From NCBI RefSeq assembly GCF_002355275.1, contig NZ_CP023451.1, forward strand, positions 62,001 through 126,000: DNA of 64,000 nucleotides, read 5' to 3'. Each line of letters opens with the position of its first letter. Within the stretch, counting starts at the first letter, position 1. Positions 43,433-52,448 of this stretch are shown piece after piece. Both the position numbers and the translations under genes were made by a program. The DNA comes from Rhizorhabdus dicambivorans. GTDB taxonomy: Bacteria; Pseudomonadota; Alphaproteobacteria; Sphingomonadales; Sphingomonadaceae. The notes under the pieces are model-generated. The model made no database searches. It saw only the letters and a list, made by a program, of their open reading frames with translations, and had not been told where the DNA came from.

Positions 43433-44251
43433 ATGAGCGATAAAAGCCCCTCTTATGGCTTGCTGAGCCAGACCTCGGGCATCGAGGAGACGAAGAGCGC
43501 GCGGTTTCAGCGCCATCTTCCCGCTTCCATCGGCTTCCAATGGCTCAAGGCCGGATGGCAGGATCTTTTCCATCGGCCGATGCCGAGCCTGGCCTACGGT
43601 CTGGGCATTTTCCTTCTGTCTCTCGCTGCTGTCGCGATGCTCGCGCTGTATGGCCGCGACTATATTCTTTTTCCCGCGCTCGCCGGCTTCATGATCATTG
43701 CCCCGCTGCTGGCCATCGGACTCTATGAGAAAAGCCGCAACCGAGAAGCGGGACGCGATACGTCGCTGCGCGAAATGCTCCTGGTGAAACCGGCGGCGGG
43801 CCCGCAGGTGCTTTTCACCGGGGTCCTGCTCAGCCTGCTGATGCTACTGTGGATGCGATCCGCGGTGCTCATCTATGCGTTGTTCTTCGGCGTGCGCCCC
43901 TTTCCCGGCCTGCCTCACATAACCGCCTTCCTGCTGACCGAGCCGGTGGGATGGATTATTCTCGGCGTCGGCACGGCGGTGGGCGGCCTGTTCGCCTCAT
44001 TCGCTTTTGCGATCAGTGTTTTTGCCATTCCGATGCTCCTCGATCGCAAGGTCGATGCGCTCACGGCGATGGGAACAAGCACGGCGCTCGTCTGGAACAA
44101 CCTTGCGCCGATGATCGTCTGGGGCGCCATCGTCCTTGCGCTTTTCATACTCTGCGCGGCTACGGGCTTGATCGGCCTCATCGTCATCTTCCCGTGGCTT
44201 GGACATGCCACATGGCATGCCTATCGCGCGGTCTCAGACACGCAGGCCTAG
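43433..44251 (+). CDS. DUF2189-family membrane protein
   Basis: A 272-residue protein with about six membrane helices. The family start GFQWLKAGWQDLFHRPMPSL and ALYGRDYILFPALAGFMIIA are characteristic of DUF2189. It is encoded between ccoP and ccoI, so a role around the oxidase or its biogenesis is inferred. The family has no known function. Confidence 0.8.
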   Translation: MSDKSPSYGLLSQTSGIEETKSARFQRHLPASIGFQWLKAGWQDLFHRPMPSLAYGLGIFLLSLAAVAMLALYGRDYILFPALAGFMIIAPLLAIGLYEKSRNREAGRDTSLREMLLVKPAAGPQVLFTGVLLSLLMLLWMRSAVLIYALFFGVRPFPGLPHITAFLLTEPVGWIILGVGTAVGGLFASFAFAISVFAIPMLLDRKVDALTAMGTSTALVWNNLAPMIVWGAIVLALFILCAATGLIGLIVIFPWLGHATWHAYRAVSDTQA

Positions 44252-44253
44252 AC

Positions 44254-46515
44254 ATGGCCAGCCATGCCATGCCTGCCGTCCAGGCGCCGACATCATTGAC
44301 CGGGCAATCGGTCGATGAACTCATCTTCGCCAGCCAATCGCTGGATGACGGAACGATGAGGACGCAACTGTCGGTCCCGACCGCGCATTGCGGCGGATGC
44401 ATGGCGAAGATCGAGCGCATCCTTGGTAACCTCGAGGGCGTCGTAGCGGCTCGGGTCAATCTATCGACGCGGCGTGTGACCGTCACATGGCGGCAAGCGC
44501 AAACCGCGAGTGCACCGCCTTTGCTGGCAACGCTGAACGAGGCGGGCTTCGAGGCAAATCTTCTCAGCCAACCGGACGAACGCGCCGATCCCGAAAAGCG
44601 CCGGCTGATCGTCGCGACAGCGGTCGCCGGCTTCGCGGCGATGAACATCATGCTGCTTTCGGTGTCGGTCTGGTCAGGCGCCGACCCCGCTACGCGGCAG
44701 CTGTTCCATCTCATCTCGGCGCTGCTCGCGCTTCCCGCGGTATTCTTTTCGGGGCGCATCTTCTTCTTGTCGGCATGGTCGGCATTGCGCGCGGGACGCA
44801 CCAATATGGATGTGCCCATCTCGATCGGCATCGTCCTGACACTGGGTCTCAGCATCTACGACACGCTGCATTTCGGACGCCATGCCTATTTCGACGCGGT
44901 CGTGACGCTGATCTTTTTCCTGCTTGTCGGACGAACGCTCGACCATGCCATGCGTGACAAGGCCCGTTCGGCCGTGCTCGGGCTGACGCGAATGACGCCT
45001 GCGGGCGCGAATGTAATCGGCACGGATGGATCGCGCGCTTTTAGACCGCTCGAGGATGTCTCGGTGGGTGATGTCATCCTCGTCGCGCCAGGCGAGCGTG
45101 TTCCGCTGGATGGTCTTGTCCTTGCGGGCGAGGGCGATCTCGACACTGCCGCGGTCACGGGCGAGGCGATGCCGGTGCCGGTACGACCGGGAAGCACGCT
45201 CGTTTCGGGCATGCTGAATCTCAATGGTTCGCTCAAGGTGCGTGTGACCAACAGCCACGCGCGGTCCTTTCTATCCGAAATGGTGCGAATGATGGAAGCG
45301 GCCGAGCAGGGCAGAGCACGCTATCGCCGTCTCGCCGACCGTGTTGCGGCCTATTACTCGCCGATCATCCATTCGCTGGCCTTGGCCGTGTTTGCCGGGT
45401 GGTTCCTTGACACAGGCGATTGGCATCGGGCGCTGACCATTGCCATTTCGGTGCTCATTGTGACCTGTCCCTGCGCGCTTGGTCTCGCCATACCCATGGT
45501 TCAGGTCGCCGCGGCGAAGCGCTTGTTCGAGCACGGCATCGCGCTCAAGGATGGAAGCGCGCTCGAGCGGCTTGCACAGGTCGATACCGTGATTTTTGAC
45601 AAGACCGGCACGCTCACTCATGGCGATTTGCGAGTGAGCAAGATCGCCATCGATGAACCCTATCGCGCAATCGTGATGGCGCTGGCGTCGCGTTCCAACC
45701 ATCCCGTCGCACGCGCGATTGCCGCCAACGGCGGCGCCTTGTCCGGCCTCGATCTGGACAGTTTTTCCGAGCTGCCGGGCCGGGGTTTGGAGGGCCAGCG
45801 GAACGGCCATCTGTTTCGCCTGGGGCGTGCCGATTGGGCTTTGAATCCAGGCACGGGCGAGAGTGGCGGTTTCCAGACCGTGTTCTCGGTCGATGGTGAG
45901 CTTGCCGGCCATTTTGCCTTCTTGGACGTTGAAAAGACGAGTGCGCGGGAAGCGGTGGCCAAGCTTGACGCGCTTGGGCTGCCTATCGAACTGCTTTCGG
46001 GCGATCACATTGCTTCTGTGTCGGGGTTCGCGAACGCGATCGGTATCGCCCACTGGCGTGCCGGATTGCTGCCGCAGCATAAGGTGGAGCGGCTTCAGGC
46101 GCTGGCGGACAGTCAGCGCCTGACCTTGATGGTGGGTGATGGGCTGAACGATGGACCGGCACTGGCGGCGGCGCACGTTTCGATGGCTCCTTCCAATGCC
46201 GCCGACATCGGTCGGGCGGCCGCGGATATTGTTTATCTCGGCCAGGATCTCGATGCGGTTCCGCGCGCTGTGCAGATCGCGCGCGCGGCCCGGCAACGTG
46301 TCCGCCAGAACCTGGCGCTTTCCGTCGGTTATAACCTTTTGGTGATTCCTGTGGCCATGGCGGGCTATGTCACCCCACTGCTTGCTGCCGTCGCCATGTC
46401 GCTTTCGTCGATTTCGGTCGTTGCGAACTCTCTGCGAATTCCCGCAGCACGCGGATCACGGCTTAGCAGGCGAGCGCCGGCACCGACCCTCGTTCCCCTG
46501 GCCGCTACCCGATGA
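44254..46515 (+). CDS. ccoI: Copper P-type ATPase for cbb3 assembly, CcoI/FixI
   Basis: A 753-residue P1B ATPase; the ATG at 44254 follows the previous stop by two bases. An N-terminal metal-binding domain has AHCGGCMAKIER (Cys46, Cys49). The transport site is TCPCALGLAIP, the phosphorylation site FDKTGTLTHGD and the hinge MVGDGLNDGPALAAA. CcoI-type pumps move Cu into the periplasm for CuB insertion in CcoN rather than for resistance. Confidence 0.93.
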   Translation: MASHAMPAVQAPTSLTGQSVDELIFASQSLDDGTMRTQLSVPTAHCGGCMAKIERILGNLEGVVAARVNLSTRRVTVTWRQAQTASAPPLLATLNEAGFEANLLSQPDERADPEKRRLIVATAVAGFAAMNIMLLSVSVWSGADPATRQLFHLISALLALPAVFFSGRIFFLSAWSALRAGRTNMDVPISIGIVLTLGLSIYDTLHFGRHAYFDAVVTLIFFLLVGRTLDHAMRDKARSAVLGLTRMTPAGANVIGTDGSRAFRPLEDVSVGDVILVAPGERVPLDGLVLAGEGDLDTAAVTGEAMPVPVRPGSTLVSGMLNLNGSLKVRVTNSHARSFLSEMVRMMEAAEQGRARYRRLADRVAAYYSPIIHSLALAVFAGWFLDTGDWHRALTIAISVLIVTCPCALGLAIPMVQVAAAKRLFEHGIALKDGSALERLAQVDTVIFDKTGTLTHGDLRVSKIAIDEPYRAIVMALASRSNHPVARAIAANGGALSGLDLDSFSELPGRGLEGQRNGHLFRLGRADWALNPGTGESGGFQTVFSVDGELAGHFAFLDVEKTSAREAVAKLDALGLPIELLSGDHIASVSGFANAIGIAHWRAGLLPQHKVERLQALADSQRLTLMVGDGLNDGPALAAAHVSMAPSNAADIGRAAADIVYLGQDLDAVPRAVQIARAARQRVRQNLALSVGYNLLVIPVAMAGYVTPLLAAVAMSLSSISVVANSLRIPAARGSRLSRRAPAPTLVPLAATR

Positions 46516-46721
46516 GCGGGATCCTGTGGCTGGTGCCGGTCGCGCTGCTGATGGGCCTTGCTGGGCTGGGCGCCTTTCTTTGGTCGATGCGCACCGGGCA
46601 GTATGATGATCTGGATGGAGCGGCCGAGCGAGTCGTGACCGACGCCAAGTCAGACCAGCCTCTTGTCGAACCTGATGATTGGCGACCCGAAACCGAGGGC
46701 GAGGCAAATCGTTTGCGATAA
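46512..46721 (+). CDS. ccoS: cbb3 assembly protein CcoS
   Basis: A 69-residue protein that overlaps the ccoI stop. One membrane helix (WLVPVALLMGLAGLGAFLW) is followed by the family motif SMRTGQYDDLDGAAERV. CcoS is needed for cofactor insertion in cbb3 oxidase. The tail is longer than the core motif and acidic. Confidence 0.9.
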   Translation: MSGILWLVPVALLMGLAGLGAFLWSMRTGQYDDLDGAAERVVTDAKSDQPLVEPDDWRPETEGEANRLR

Positions 46722-46760
46722 GGATGGTGGTGTGGACACCATTGGGCAAAGGACGAAGTG

Positions 46761-46886
46761 ATGATGCAGGCACCGAGTTGGAATTGGGTGGGCGTCCTTG
46801 CCTTCATCTGCGGGGCGGCGGTCATCATTCCCAGCCTTGTCGCGCTTGCACTCAGTCTTGCCGCTGTTGCCCGAAACCTCCTGTGA
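46761..46886 (+). CDS. Possible 41-residue single-helix membrane peptide
   Basis: The frame MMQAPSWNWVGVLAFICGAA continues as one hydrophobic helix (VIIPSLVALALSLAAV) ending ARNLL. AAAGGA lies eight bases upstream. It is the last possible gene of the cco operon before the IS3 end at about 46915. Short length makes this uncertain. Confidence 0.35.
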   Translation: MMQAPSWNWVGVLAFICGAAVIIPSLVALALSLAAVARNLL

Positions 46887-46983
46887 GGCTGGCATCGGTC
46901 TGACGGAGGGATAGTGGTCTACCTTGGAAAAACTGGTCCAATTCTGAAGAGAGCCCATTTGGGCATGAGAATTGGAGAAATGT

Positions 46984-47262
46984 ATGGGACGTCAGAGGTT
47001 TACGCCGGAGCAGATCATAGCGAAGCTGCGTGAAGTAGAGGTGATTGTGGGGCGAGGCGGCACAGCGGTGGAGGCTTGCCGCCAGATCGGGATCGCGGAG
47101 CAGACGCTATATCGGTGGCGCAAGGAATATGGCGGGCTGAAGGTCGACCAGGCGCGGCGAATGAAGGATCTGGAGCGCCAGAATGCGCGGCTGAAGAAGC
47201 TGGTGGCCGACCTCGCGCTCGACAAGGCGATCCTGCAAGAGGCGTCGAAGCTGACTTTTTGA
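46984..47262 (+). CDS. IS3-family transposase OrfA
   Basis: A 92-residue protein starting MGRQRFTPEQIIAKLREVEV with a helix-turn-helix (GGTAVEACRQIGIAEQTLYR, WRKEYGG) and a leucine-zipper-like coiled coil (MKDLERQNARLKKLVADLAL) ending QEASKLTF. This is the standard IS3 OrfA, which binds the ends and is fused to OrfB by -1 frameshifting in active elements. Here OrfB is destroyed. Confidence 0.92.
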   Translation: MGRQRFTPEQIIAKLREVEVIVGRGGTAVEACRQIGIAEQTLYRWRKEYGGLKVDQARRMKDLERQNARLKKLVADLALDKAILQEASKLTF

Positions 47263-47505
47263 GTCCCTCCCGTCGCCGTGAGGCGATCGAGCAGATCCGT
47301 CGCGCGTTGCCGGTATCGGAGCGACGGACCTGCCGTGTTCTGGGCCAGCATCGTTCGACACAGCGCCATCCACCGAAGGATGATGCCGACGAGCGGCGGC
47401 TAACAGCCGACATCATCGCGCTGGCCAAGGACTATGGCCGGTATGGCTATCGCCGCATCCATGTCTTGCTGGGCCAGGCGGGCTGGCAGGTCAGCCTGTC
47501 AGTGG
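47259..47505 (+). pseudogene. IS3 orfB fragment 1 (N-terminal)
   Basis: The frame LSPSRRREAIEQIRRALPVS, RTCRVLGQHRSTQRH and DYGRYGYRRIHVLLGQAGWQ is the start of IS3 OrfB, in the -1 frame relative to OrfA. It is cut after VSLSV by the IS21 insertion, at the first copy of the 5-bp duplication AGTGG (47501-47505). Confidence 0.85.
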
Positions 47506-47605
47506 TGAGAACACCGGGAATAAAAGGGGCCACGGATCGGCCAGTCTCACCGGATTAAAAAGGGGCCAGTCCTGCTAGACCTCCGTTTTTGGGCGGAGGT
47601 GGAGG

Positions 47606-49126
47606 ATGAAGAGAGTGGAGCTTTATCAGAAGGTCCGCCGCGCCGTGCTGATTGACGGGATGAGCCGTCGCGCTGCCGCCCGGTATTTTGGGATCAATCG
47701 CAAGACCGTCGACAAGATGCTGTGCTTTCCAGAGCCAGCAGCGCACGGCCGGAGCGGGCAAACCTACAGCCGCAAGCTGTCCGGATTTACCGACATCATT
47801 GACCAAATCCTGGTGGATGACCGCAAGGTTCACATCAAACAGCGACACACTGCCGCGCGTATTTTCGAGCGTCTGCGCGATGAACATGGCTTCACCGGCG
47901 GCATCACCATTGTTCGCGACTATGTGGCGGGCGCCAAGTTGCGCAGCCGCGAGGTGTTCATACCATTGAGCCACAAGCCGGGGCATGCGCAGGTGGATTT
48001 TGGTGAGGCGGACGGGATCATCGACGGCAAGTTGGTGCGGTTCCACTATTTCTGCATGGACCTGCCGCACAGCGATGCGCCGTTCGTTAAAGCCTATCCT
48101 GCCGAGGTGGCTGAGGCATTTTGCGAAGGGCACGTGGCGGCCTTTGCCTTCTTCGGCGGCATCCCGCAGTCGATCCTGTATGACAACACCAAGCTGGCAG
48201 TGGCGCAGATCCTGGGCGACGGGAAGCGCGAGCGCAGCCGGATGTTCTCGACCCTCCAGAGCCATTACCTGTTCGAAGACAAATTCGGGCGCCCCGGCAA
48301 GGGTAACGACAAGGGCAAGGTCGAGGGGCTGGTCGGTTATTCCCGGCGCCACTTCATGGTGCCGAGGCCAGAGGCGCCCAGCTTTGATGCGCTGAACGCG
48401 CGCTTTGTCGAACAATGCATGGAGCGACGACAGGCCATCTTGCGCGGGCATGAGCGCAGCATCGGTGACAGGCTGGTGGCTGATCTGGCGGCCTTTATGC
48501 CGCTACCGGCGGTGCCGTTCGATCCCTGCCATATGGTGACGGGGCGGGCCTCGTCGATGTCGCTGGTGCGCTATCGTACCAATGATTATTCGGTGCCGAC
48601 GGCCTATGCCCACCAGGAGGTCGTAATCAAAGGCTATGTCGATCGGGTTGCGATCATCTGTGGCGGGGAGCTGATCGCAGTGCATCCGCGCAGCTATGAG
48701 CGGGAGGACTTCATTGCCAACCCGCTGCACTATCTGGCGCTGTTAGAACAGAAACCCCGCGCGCTTGATCAGGCAGCGCCGCTCGATGGCTGGGTGCTGG
48801 CTGAACCGATGCATCGCATCCGACGACTGATGGAGGCGCGCAGCGGCAAAGAGGGACGGCGCGAGTTCATCCAGGTGCTGCGGCTATGCGAACGCTTCGA
48901 GCAGTCCCTGGTGGAATGGGCAGTGGCCCGCGCGCTGGAGATGGGGGCAATCAGCTTCGATGCGATCAAGATGATCGCGCTGGCCCGCCTCGAACAGCGT
49001 GTGCCGCGCCTCGATCTGCAATTTTACCCGCATTTGCCGCGCGCGAATGTCGGGCGTACCGATCCGCGCACCTACATGGGCCTGCTCTCGCAGGCAGGCA
49101 CTCCAGCGACGGGAGTGGCAGCATGA
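47606..49126 (+). CDS. istA: IS21 transposase IstA
   Basis: A 506-residue protein, strong GGAGGTGGAGG leader. Helix-turn-helix at the N-terminus (RRAVLIDGMSRRAAARYFGI, NRKTVDKML). The DDE core shows HAQVDFGEADGIIDGK, DNTKLAV and the NDKGKVEGLVGY segment with its Glu. The C-terminal half has SLVRYRTNDYSVPTAYAHQE. It cuts and joins element ends; needs IstB for target choice. Coupled to istB by ATGA. Confidence 0.93.
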   Translation: MKRVELYQKVRRAVLIDGMSRRAAARYFGINRKTVDKMLCFPEPAAHGRSGQTYSRKLSGFTDIIDQILVDDRKVHIKQRHTAARIFERLRDEHGFTGGITIVRDYVAGAKLRSREVFIPLSHKPGHAQVDFGEADGIIDGKLVRFHYFCMDLPHSDAPFVKAYPAEVAEAFCEGHVAAFAFFGGIPQSILYDNTKLAVAQILGDGKRERSRMFSTLQSHYLFEDKFGRPGKGNDKGKVEGLVGYSRRHFMVPRPEAPSFDALNARFVEQCMERRQAILRGHERSIGDRLVADLAAFMPLPAVPFDPCHMVTGRASSMSLVRYRTNDYSVPTAYAHQEVVIKGYVDRVAIICGGELIAVHPRSYEREDFIANPLHYLALLEQKPRALDQAAPLDGWVLAEPMHRIRRLMEARSGKEGRREFIQVLRLCERFEQSLVEWAVARALEMGAISFDAIKMIALARLEQRVPRLDLQFYPHLPRANVGRTDPRTYMGLLSQAGTPATGVAA

Positions 49127-49938
49127 GTGATCCCATGATGCCGCTGCCAGCCATCGAGGCCGAACCCACCAGCGTGCCGCCCGCTGTACTACTGGCCAAC
49201 CATCTCAAAGCGCTCAAGCTGCCCACCTTTGTGCGCGAGTATGAGAAGGTCGCCTTCGAGGCCGCGCAGGATCGGGCCGATTACCCCCGCTATCTGCTGC
49301 GCCTGTGCGAACTTGAACGGATTGATCGCGAGCGCCGGATGGTGGAGCGCCGTATCCGCATGGCTCGCTTCCCGCACACCAAGAGCTTTGACACCTTCGA
49401 CTTTGCAGCCCAGCCATCACTGAACAAGGCCTTGGTTCTGGAACTGGCGCGCGGTGAATGGATCGAGCGGCGGCGTAATGTCATTGCGCTGGGCCCCAGC
49501 GGCACCGGTAAGACCCACACCGCCCTCGCGCTAGGACTGGCTGCGTGCCAGAAAGGGCACAGCGTGGCCTTCACAACGGCCGCGGCGTTGGTCCATGACC
49601 TGATGGAGGCTCGCGACGAGCGTCGCTTGCGCAGCCTGCAAAAGCATCTGGCATCTGTAAAGCTGCTGATCCTCGACGAGTTGGGATATGTACCATTCAC
49701 CGCCGTGGGCGGCGAGTTGCTGTTCGAGGTACTCAGCCAGCGCTATGAACGCGGCAGCACGCTGATCACCAGCAATCTGCCCTTCGATGAATGGACATCG
49801 GTGTTCGGCTCCGAACGCCTGACCGGCGCCCTGCTCGACCGGCTGACACACCACGTCCACATTCTCGAGATGAATGGTGACAGCTTCCGTCTCGCCAGCA
49901 GCCGCAAGCGCCAGAAGGACAAGGGGGAGGATAAATGA
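49123..49938 (+). CDS. istB: IS21 helper ATPase IstB
   Basis: A 271-residue AAA+ protein. Walker A GPSGTGKTHTALALG, Walker B VKLLILDELGYVPF, sensor TLITSNLPFDEWTSVFG, arginine-type end RLTGALLDRLTHHVHILE. It delivers target DNA to IstA. It differs clearly from the istB at 30240, so the two IS21 elements are different species. Confidence 0.93.
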   Translation: MSDPMMPLPAIEAEPTSVPPAVLLANHLKALKLPTFVREYEKVAFEAAQDRADYPRYLLRLCELERIDRERRMVERRIRMARFPHTKSFDTFDFAAQPSLNKALVLELARGEWIERRRNVIALGPSGTGKTHTALALGLAACQKGHSVAFTTAAALVHDLMEARDERRLRSLQKHLASVKLLILDELGYVPFTAVGGELLFEVLSQRYERGSTLITSNLPFDEWTSVFGSERLTGALLDRLTHHVHILEMNGDSFRLASSRKRQKDKGEDK

Positions 49939-50101
49939 CCTAAGAACGGGCGGCCATCGGCAGCGGGAAATCGGCTTCCGCTCCGCTCCAGCCGCTTCCC
50001 CGCTGCCGATGCTGCCCAGCCTCAACCTTGGGGCTTTTTGTTCAAACCAACTGGCCCCATTTTAAACCGGTGCCTGGCCCGTTTTTATCCCGGCGTTGAC
50101 A

Positions 50102-50416
50102 AGTGGTTGAGCGTATCTGGCGGCGGGAGGGTCTTAAAGTGCCGAAGCGGCAACCGAAACGGCGGCGGCTCTGGCTCGGCGACGGATCGTGCATCCGGCT
50201 GCGCCCGGAGCATCGCGGCATGTGTGGTCCTACGACTTCGTCGAGGATCAGACGCACAACGGTCGCAAGTTCCGAATGCTCGACATTATCGACGAGTTCA
50301 GCCGGGAATGCCTGGCGATGGTGCCGCTGCGGCGCTTCCGGTCGAACGACGTGATTGACGTGCTGACCGATCTGTTCATCGAGCATGGGCCGCCCGAGCA
50401 TATCAGATCCGATAAC
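50102..50416 (+). pseudogene. IS3 orfB fragment 2 (middle, frameshifted)
   Basis: Right after the IS21 duplication the frame resumes as VERIWRREGLKVPKRQPKRR and GSCIRLRPEHRG. About 50215 the reading frame shifts by one base and continues HVWSYDFVEDQTHNGRKFRM, LDIIDEFSRECLAM, IEHGPPEHIRSDN, which carries catalytic Asp residues. It is then broken by the IS110 element. Confidence 0.8.
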
Positions 50417-50419
50417 GTC

Positions 50420-50629
50420 CTAGGTTGGGAAGCAGCGGCGGGAAAAGGCCAGCAGGTCTCGTTGCGCCGAGCGTGATCGGCGCTGATGACTTTTTGATCC
50501 AGATGGCTTCCATCGTCAAGGAATGCGCTCTCGGCCATAGCAAACACAGGATCCAGCGACCGCACCGGTCGTGGTCCTCACCGTCCTTAAAATGAGATGC
50601 GGATGCCAGATGGAAGGCCCGAACATTAT
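50420..50629 (-). ncRNA. Candidate bridge RNA region of the IS110 element
   Basis: IS110-family elements encode a structured bridge RNA in a non-coding end; in IS1111-like members it lies downstream of the transposase gene. Here that is the roughly 210-bp segment between the tnp stop (50630) and the element end. Location is inferred from the family rule; fold and loops were not computed. Confidence 0.35.
50447..50460. repeat. 14-bp perfect inverted repeat, IS110 element (partner 51966-51979)
   Basis: GGCCAGCAGGTCTC here and GAGACCTGCTGGCC at 51966-51979, one in each non-coding end of the element. Asymmetric distances from the two tips (about 30 and 97 bp) make it different from a classic terminal repeat. 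Confidence 0.6.
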
Positions 50630-51922
50630 CTACAGGGTCGCGGCTGCGCCCTCACGGCTCCACAGAGAGGGGTCCTTCCATCTGGTGTCCGTCCGTTCGA
50701 CGAACGGACGGTACTCGGTTCCCGTCTTGATGACGGCGTGCGCGACGCGCGCCATCTTGGCGGTGAGTGCGGTCATCGCCTTGCGGCGGCGATCAGGGTC
50801 GTTGCCGTGGCCGGCCACATAGCGACCAAGCTTGTCGCGGAAACTGTTGTCGCGCTGGCGAATGGCGACCTGGGTCGCCATCCAGAAGGTGCGGCGTAGC
50901 CGGGCATTGCCGTACTTCGAGAGCTTGGTTCGGCCTCGGAAGGTGCCTGACTGACAGGTGGCCAGGTCGAGCCCGCAAAACTTCAGGAACTGGCGATGAT
51001 GGTTGAAGCGCCGAAGATCGCCAGCCTCGGCGAGGATCGTCAGCGCGTTGATCGGGCCGATCCCGGGGATCATGCGCAGGAGCTGATAGTCGCGGTTCTC
51101 GCTGAGCATGGCATTGGCGGTCCGCTCGATCTCATCGCGTTGCCGGATCAGGCTGCGGGCTTGTGCGATGACCATGCGGAACATGGCGACCGCGACGGAT
51201 TCCTCGTCGACCGGCAGTGCAACCGAGGCGCAGGCCGTCTCGTAGATATCGTTGATTAAGCGGGCCTTGGAGACCTTGCGGCCGACCAGTGACCAGGCCT
51301 CGCGCGTGAAGGCCTCCTGACCGAGCGTCGTCATGCTGGCCGGTGTCGGAAACCGTTCGAGCAGAGCCAGGAACCAGTCGGACCGGCTGTTGCCCGCAAA
51401 ACGTTCGATCTCGGGAAAATACAAAGGCAGGTAATGGGTCAGGATGCGGTGCCAGGTCTGCGTCTTCGCCTTGGAAATGGCCTCGTGCGTCTTCGACATC
51501 TCCTGCAGGTCGTTGATGCCGGCGGCCAGCGGGTCGACGTAGCGCTGAGTGGCGCCGATCTGGAGCATGTGCAGAATTACCTGGGCGTCTTTGGAATCGT
51601 TCTTGTCCCAGCCATTATGCAACGCCTCACGCGTCCGTGCCAAGGCGACCGACGAAATCAGGCGCAGCTCGAAACCCGCAGCTAGCAGTCGGTGCGCCAG
51701 CGTACGGTGGTAGTTGCCGGTGGCCTCAAAGCCAACGACGATAGGTCTGCCGATGGCTGCCAGATCGTCCGCGAGGCGGTCGTAATCAGCCTTGGTAGCC
51801 ATGACTGTCATGCGGCGACGTCGTCCGCCCTCCGGGCGTTCGATCAGCACTTCCTGGCGGTGCTTGGACATATCGATGGCTACCAGCACGGCATCGGCCG
51901 GAGTAGAACTGCGCTTGGTCAT
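50630..51922 (-). CDS. IS110-family DEDD transposase
   Basis: A 430-residue protein. The N-terminal RuvC-like DEDD domain: DAVLVAIDMSKHRQEVLIER (first Asp), IVVGFEATGNYHRTLAHRL (Glu) and NGWDKNDSKDAQVILHML (Asp pair). The C-terminal Tnp2 domain has MIPGIGPINALTILAEAGDL, FLKFCGLDLATCQSGTFRGR and KLSKYGNARLRRTFWMA with the catalytic-serine region. It inserts without a usual target duplication, guided by a bridge RNA. Confidence 0.93.
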   Translation of the reverse strand: MTKRSSTPADAVLVAIDMSKHRQEVLIERPEGGRRRRMTVMATKADYDRLADDLAAIGRPIVVGFEATGNYHRTLAHRLLAAGFELRLISSVALARTREALHNGWDKNDSKDAQVILHMLQIGATQRYVDPLAAGINDLQEMSKTHEAISKAKTQTWHRILTHYLPLYFPEIERFAGNSRSDWFLALLERFPTPASMTTLGQEAFTREAWSLVGRKVSKARLINDIYETACASVALPVDEESVAVAMFRMVIAQARSLIRQRDEIERTANAMLSENRDYQLLRMIPGIGPINALTILAEAGDLRRFNHHRQFLKFCGLDLATCQSGTFRGRTKLSKYGNARLRRTFWMATQVAIRQRDNSFRDKLGRYVAGHGNDPDRRRKAMTALTAKMARVAHAVIKTGTEYRPFVERTDTRWKDPSLWSREGAAATL

Positions 51923-52075
51923 GGTCGGTCAGTCTCCAAAGTGTTGAGTCGACAACTTCACTTTAGAGACCTGCTGGCCGGTCATGGCCGCCTTGATGAA
52001 GCCGTCGGGCGCTACGCGCCCTTGTCTCCATCAAGGCGAATGCTGCCTTCGAGGGGCAGCTTCCCAATGTGCTAC

Positions 52076-52414
52076 GGCCCCGAGTTCGTCGCTAATGCGG
52101 TGCGCGAGTGACTCGGCAGGCTTGGCGTCATTACCCTCTATATCGAGCCCGGCAGCCCATGGGAGAACGGCTATATCGAAAGCTTCAATGCCCGTCTGCG
52201 AGATGAACTGCTCAACGGCGAAATCTTCTACAGCCTTGAGGAGGTGCGGATCGTCACCGGCTGGTGGCGCGATCATTACAACCGAGCACGGCCCCACAGC
52301 AGTCTCGGATATCGACCACCGGCCCCGGAGACGATCAAGATGCCAGCCTGGCCGCTCGGCTCCGCTACGCTCCGCCTCCCGCCCAGGCTGGTATCAGAGG
52401 CGCAGATCAACTAA
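52076..52414 (+). pseudogene. IS3 orfB fragment 3 (C-terminal, with stop)
   Basis: GPEFVANAVRE, a TGA at 52109-52111 where Trp is expected, then LGRLGVITLYIEPGSPWENG and YIESFNARLRDELLNGEIFY with the catalytic Glu, ending VSEAQIN. The stop and two insertions leave the IS3 element inactive. Confidence 0.82.
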
Positions 52415-52448
52415 CTACACAACCGGACCAGTCATTGCGGGCAGTCCA

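Larger units (their letters stand above)
47506..50101 (+). mobile_element. Intact IS21-family element
   Basis: Ends read TGAGAACACCGGGAATAAAA (left, from 47506) and TGTCAACGCCGGGATAAAAA (right, minus strand from 50101). Internal repeats of the AAAAGGGGCCA/TGGGGCCAG type follow inside both ends, as usual for IS21. The element is flanked by the direct repeat AGTGG (47501-47505 and 50102-50106). It carries istA and istB, both apparently intact. Confidence 0.9.
50417..52075 (-). mobile_element. IS110-family element (IS1111-like)
   Basis: It splits IS3 orfB exactly between GATAAC (ending 50416) and GGCCCCGAG (from 52076), which join to give the expected codons SDNGPEF. It carries one DEDD transposase and non-coding ends of about 210 bp (3' side) and 150 bp (5' side). 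Sub-terminal inverted repeats TTGGGAAGC(A/T)GC (50425-50436 and 52056-52067) point to the IS1111 branch. Junctions are certain to within about one base. Confidence 0.85.
46915..52448 (+). mobile_element. IS3-family element, interrupted twice
   Basis: OrfA is whole; orfB is in three pieces, split by IS21 at 47506-50101 and by IS110 at about 50417-52075. Probable ends: TGGTCTACC... with ACTGGTCC inside (from 46915) and its inverted partner (GGACCAGT ... AGTCCA, ending about 52448). No clear 3-bp target duplication was seen, so ends are approximate. Confidence 0.7.
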
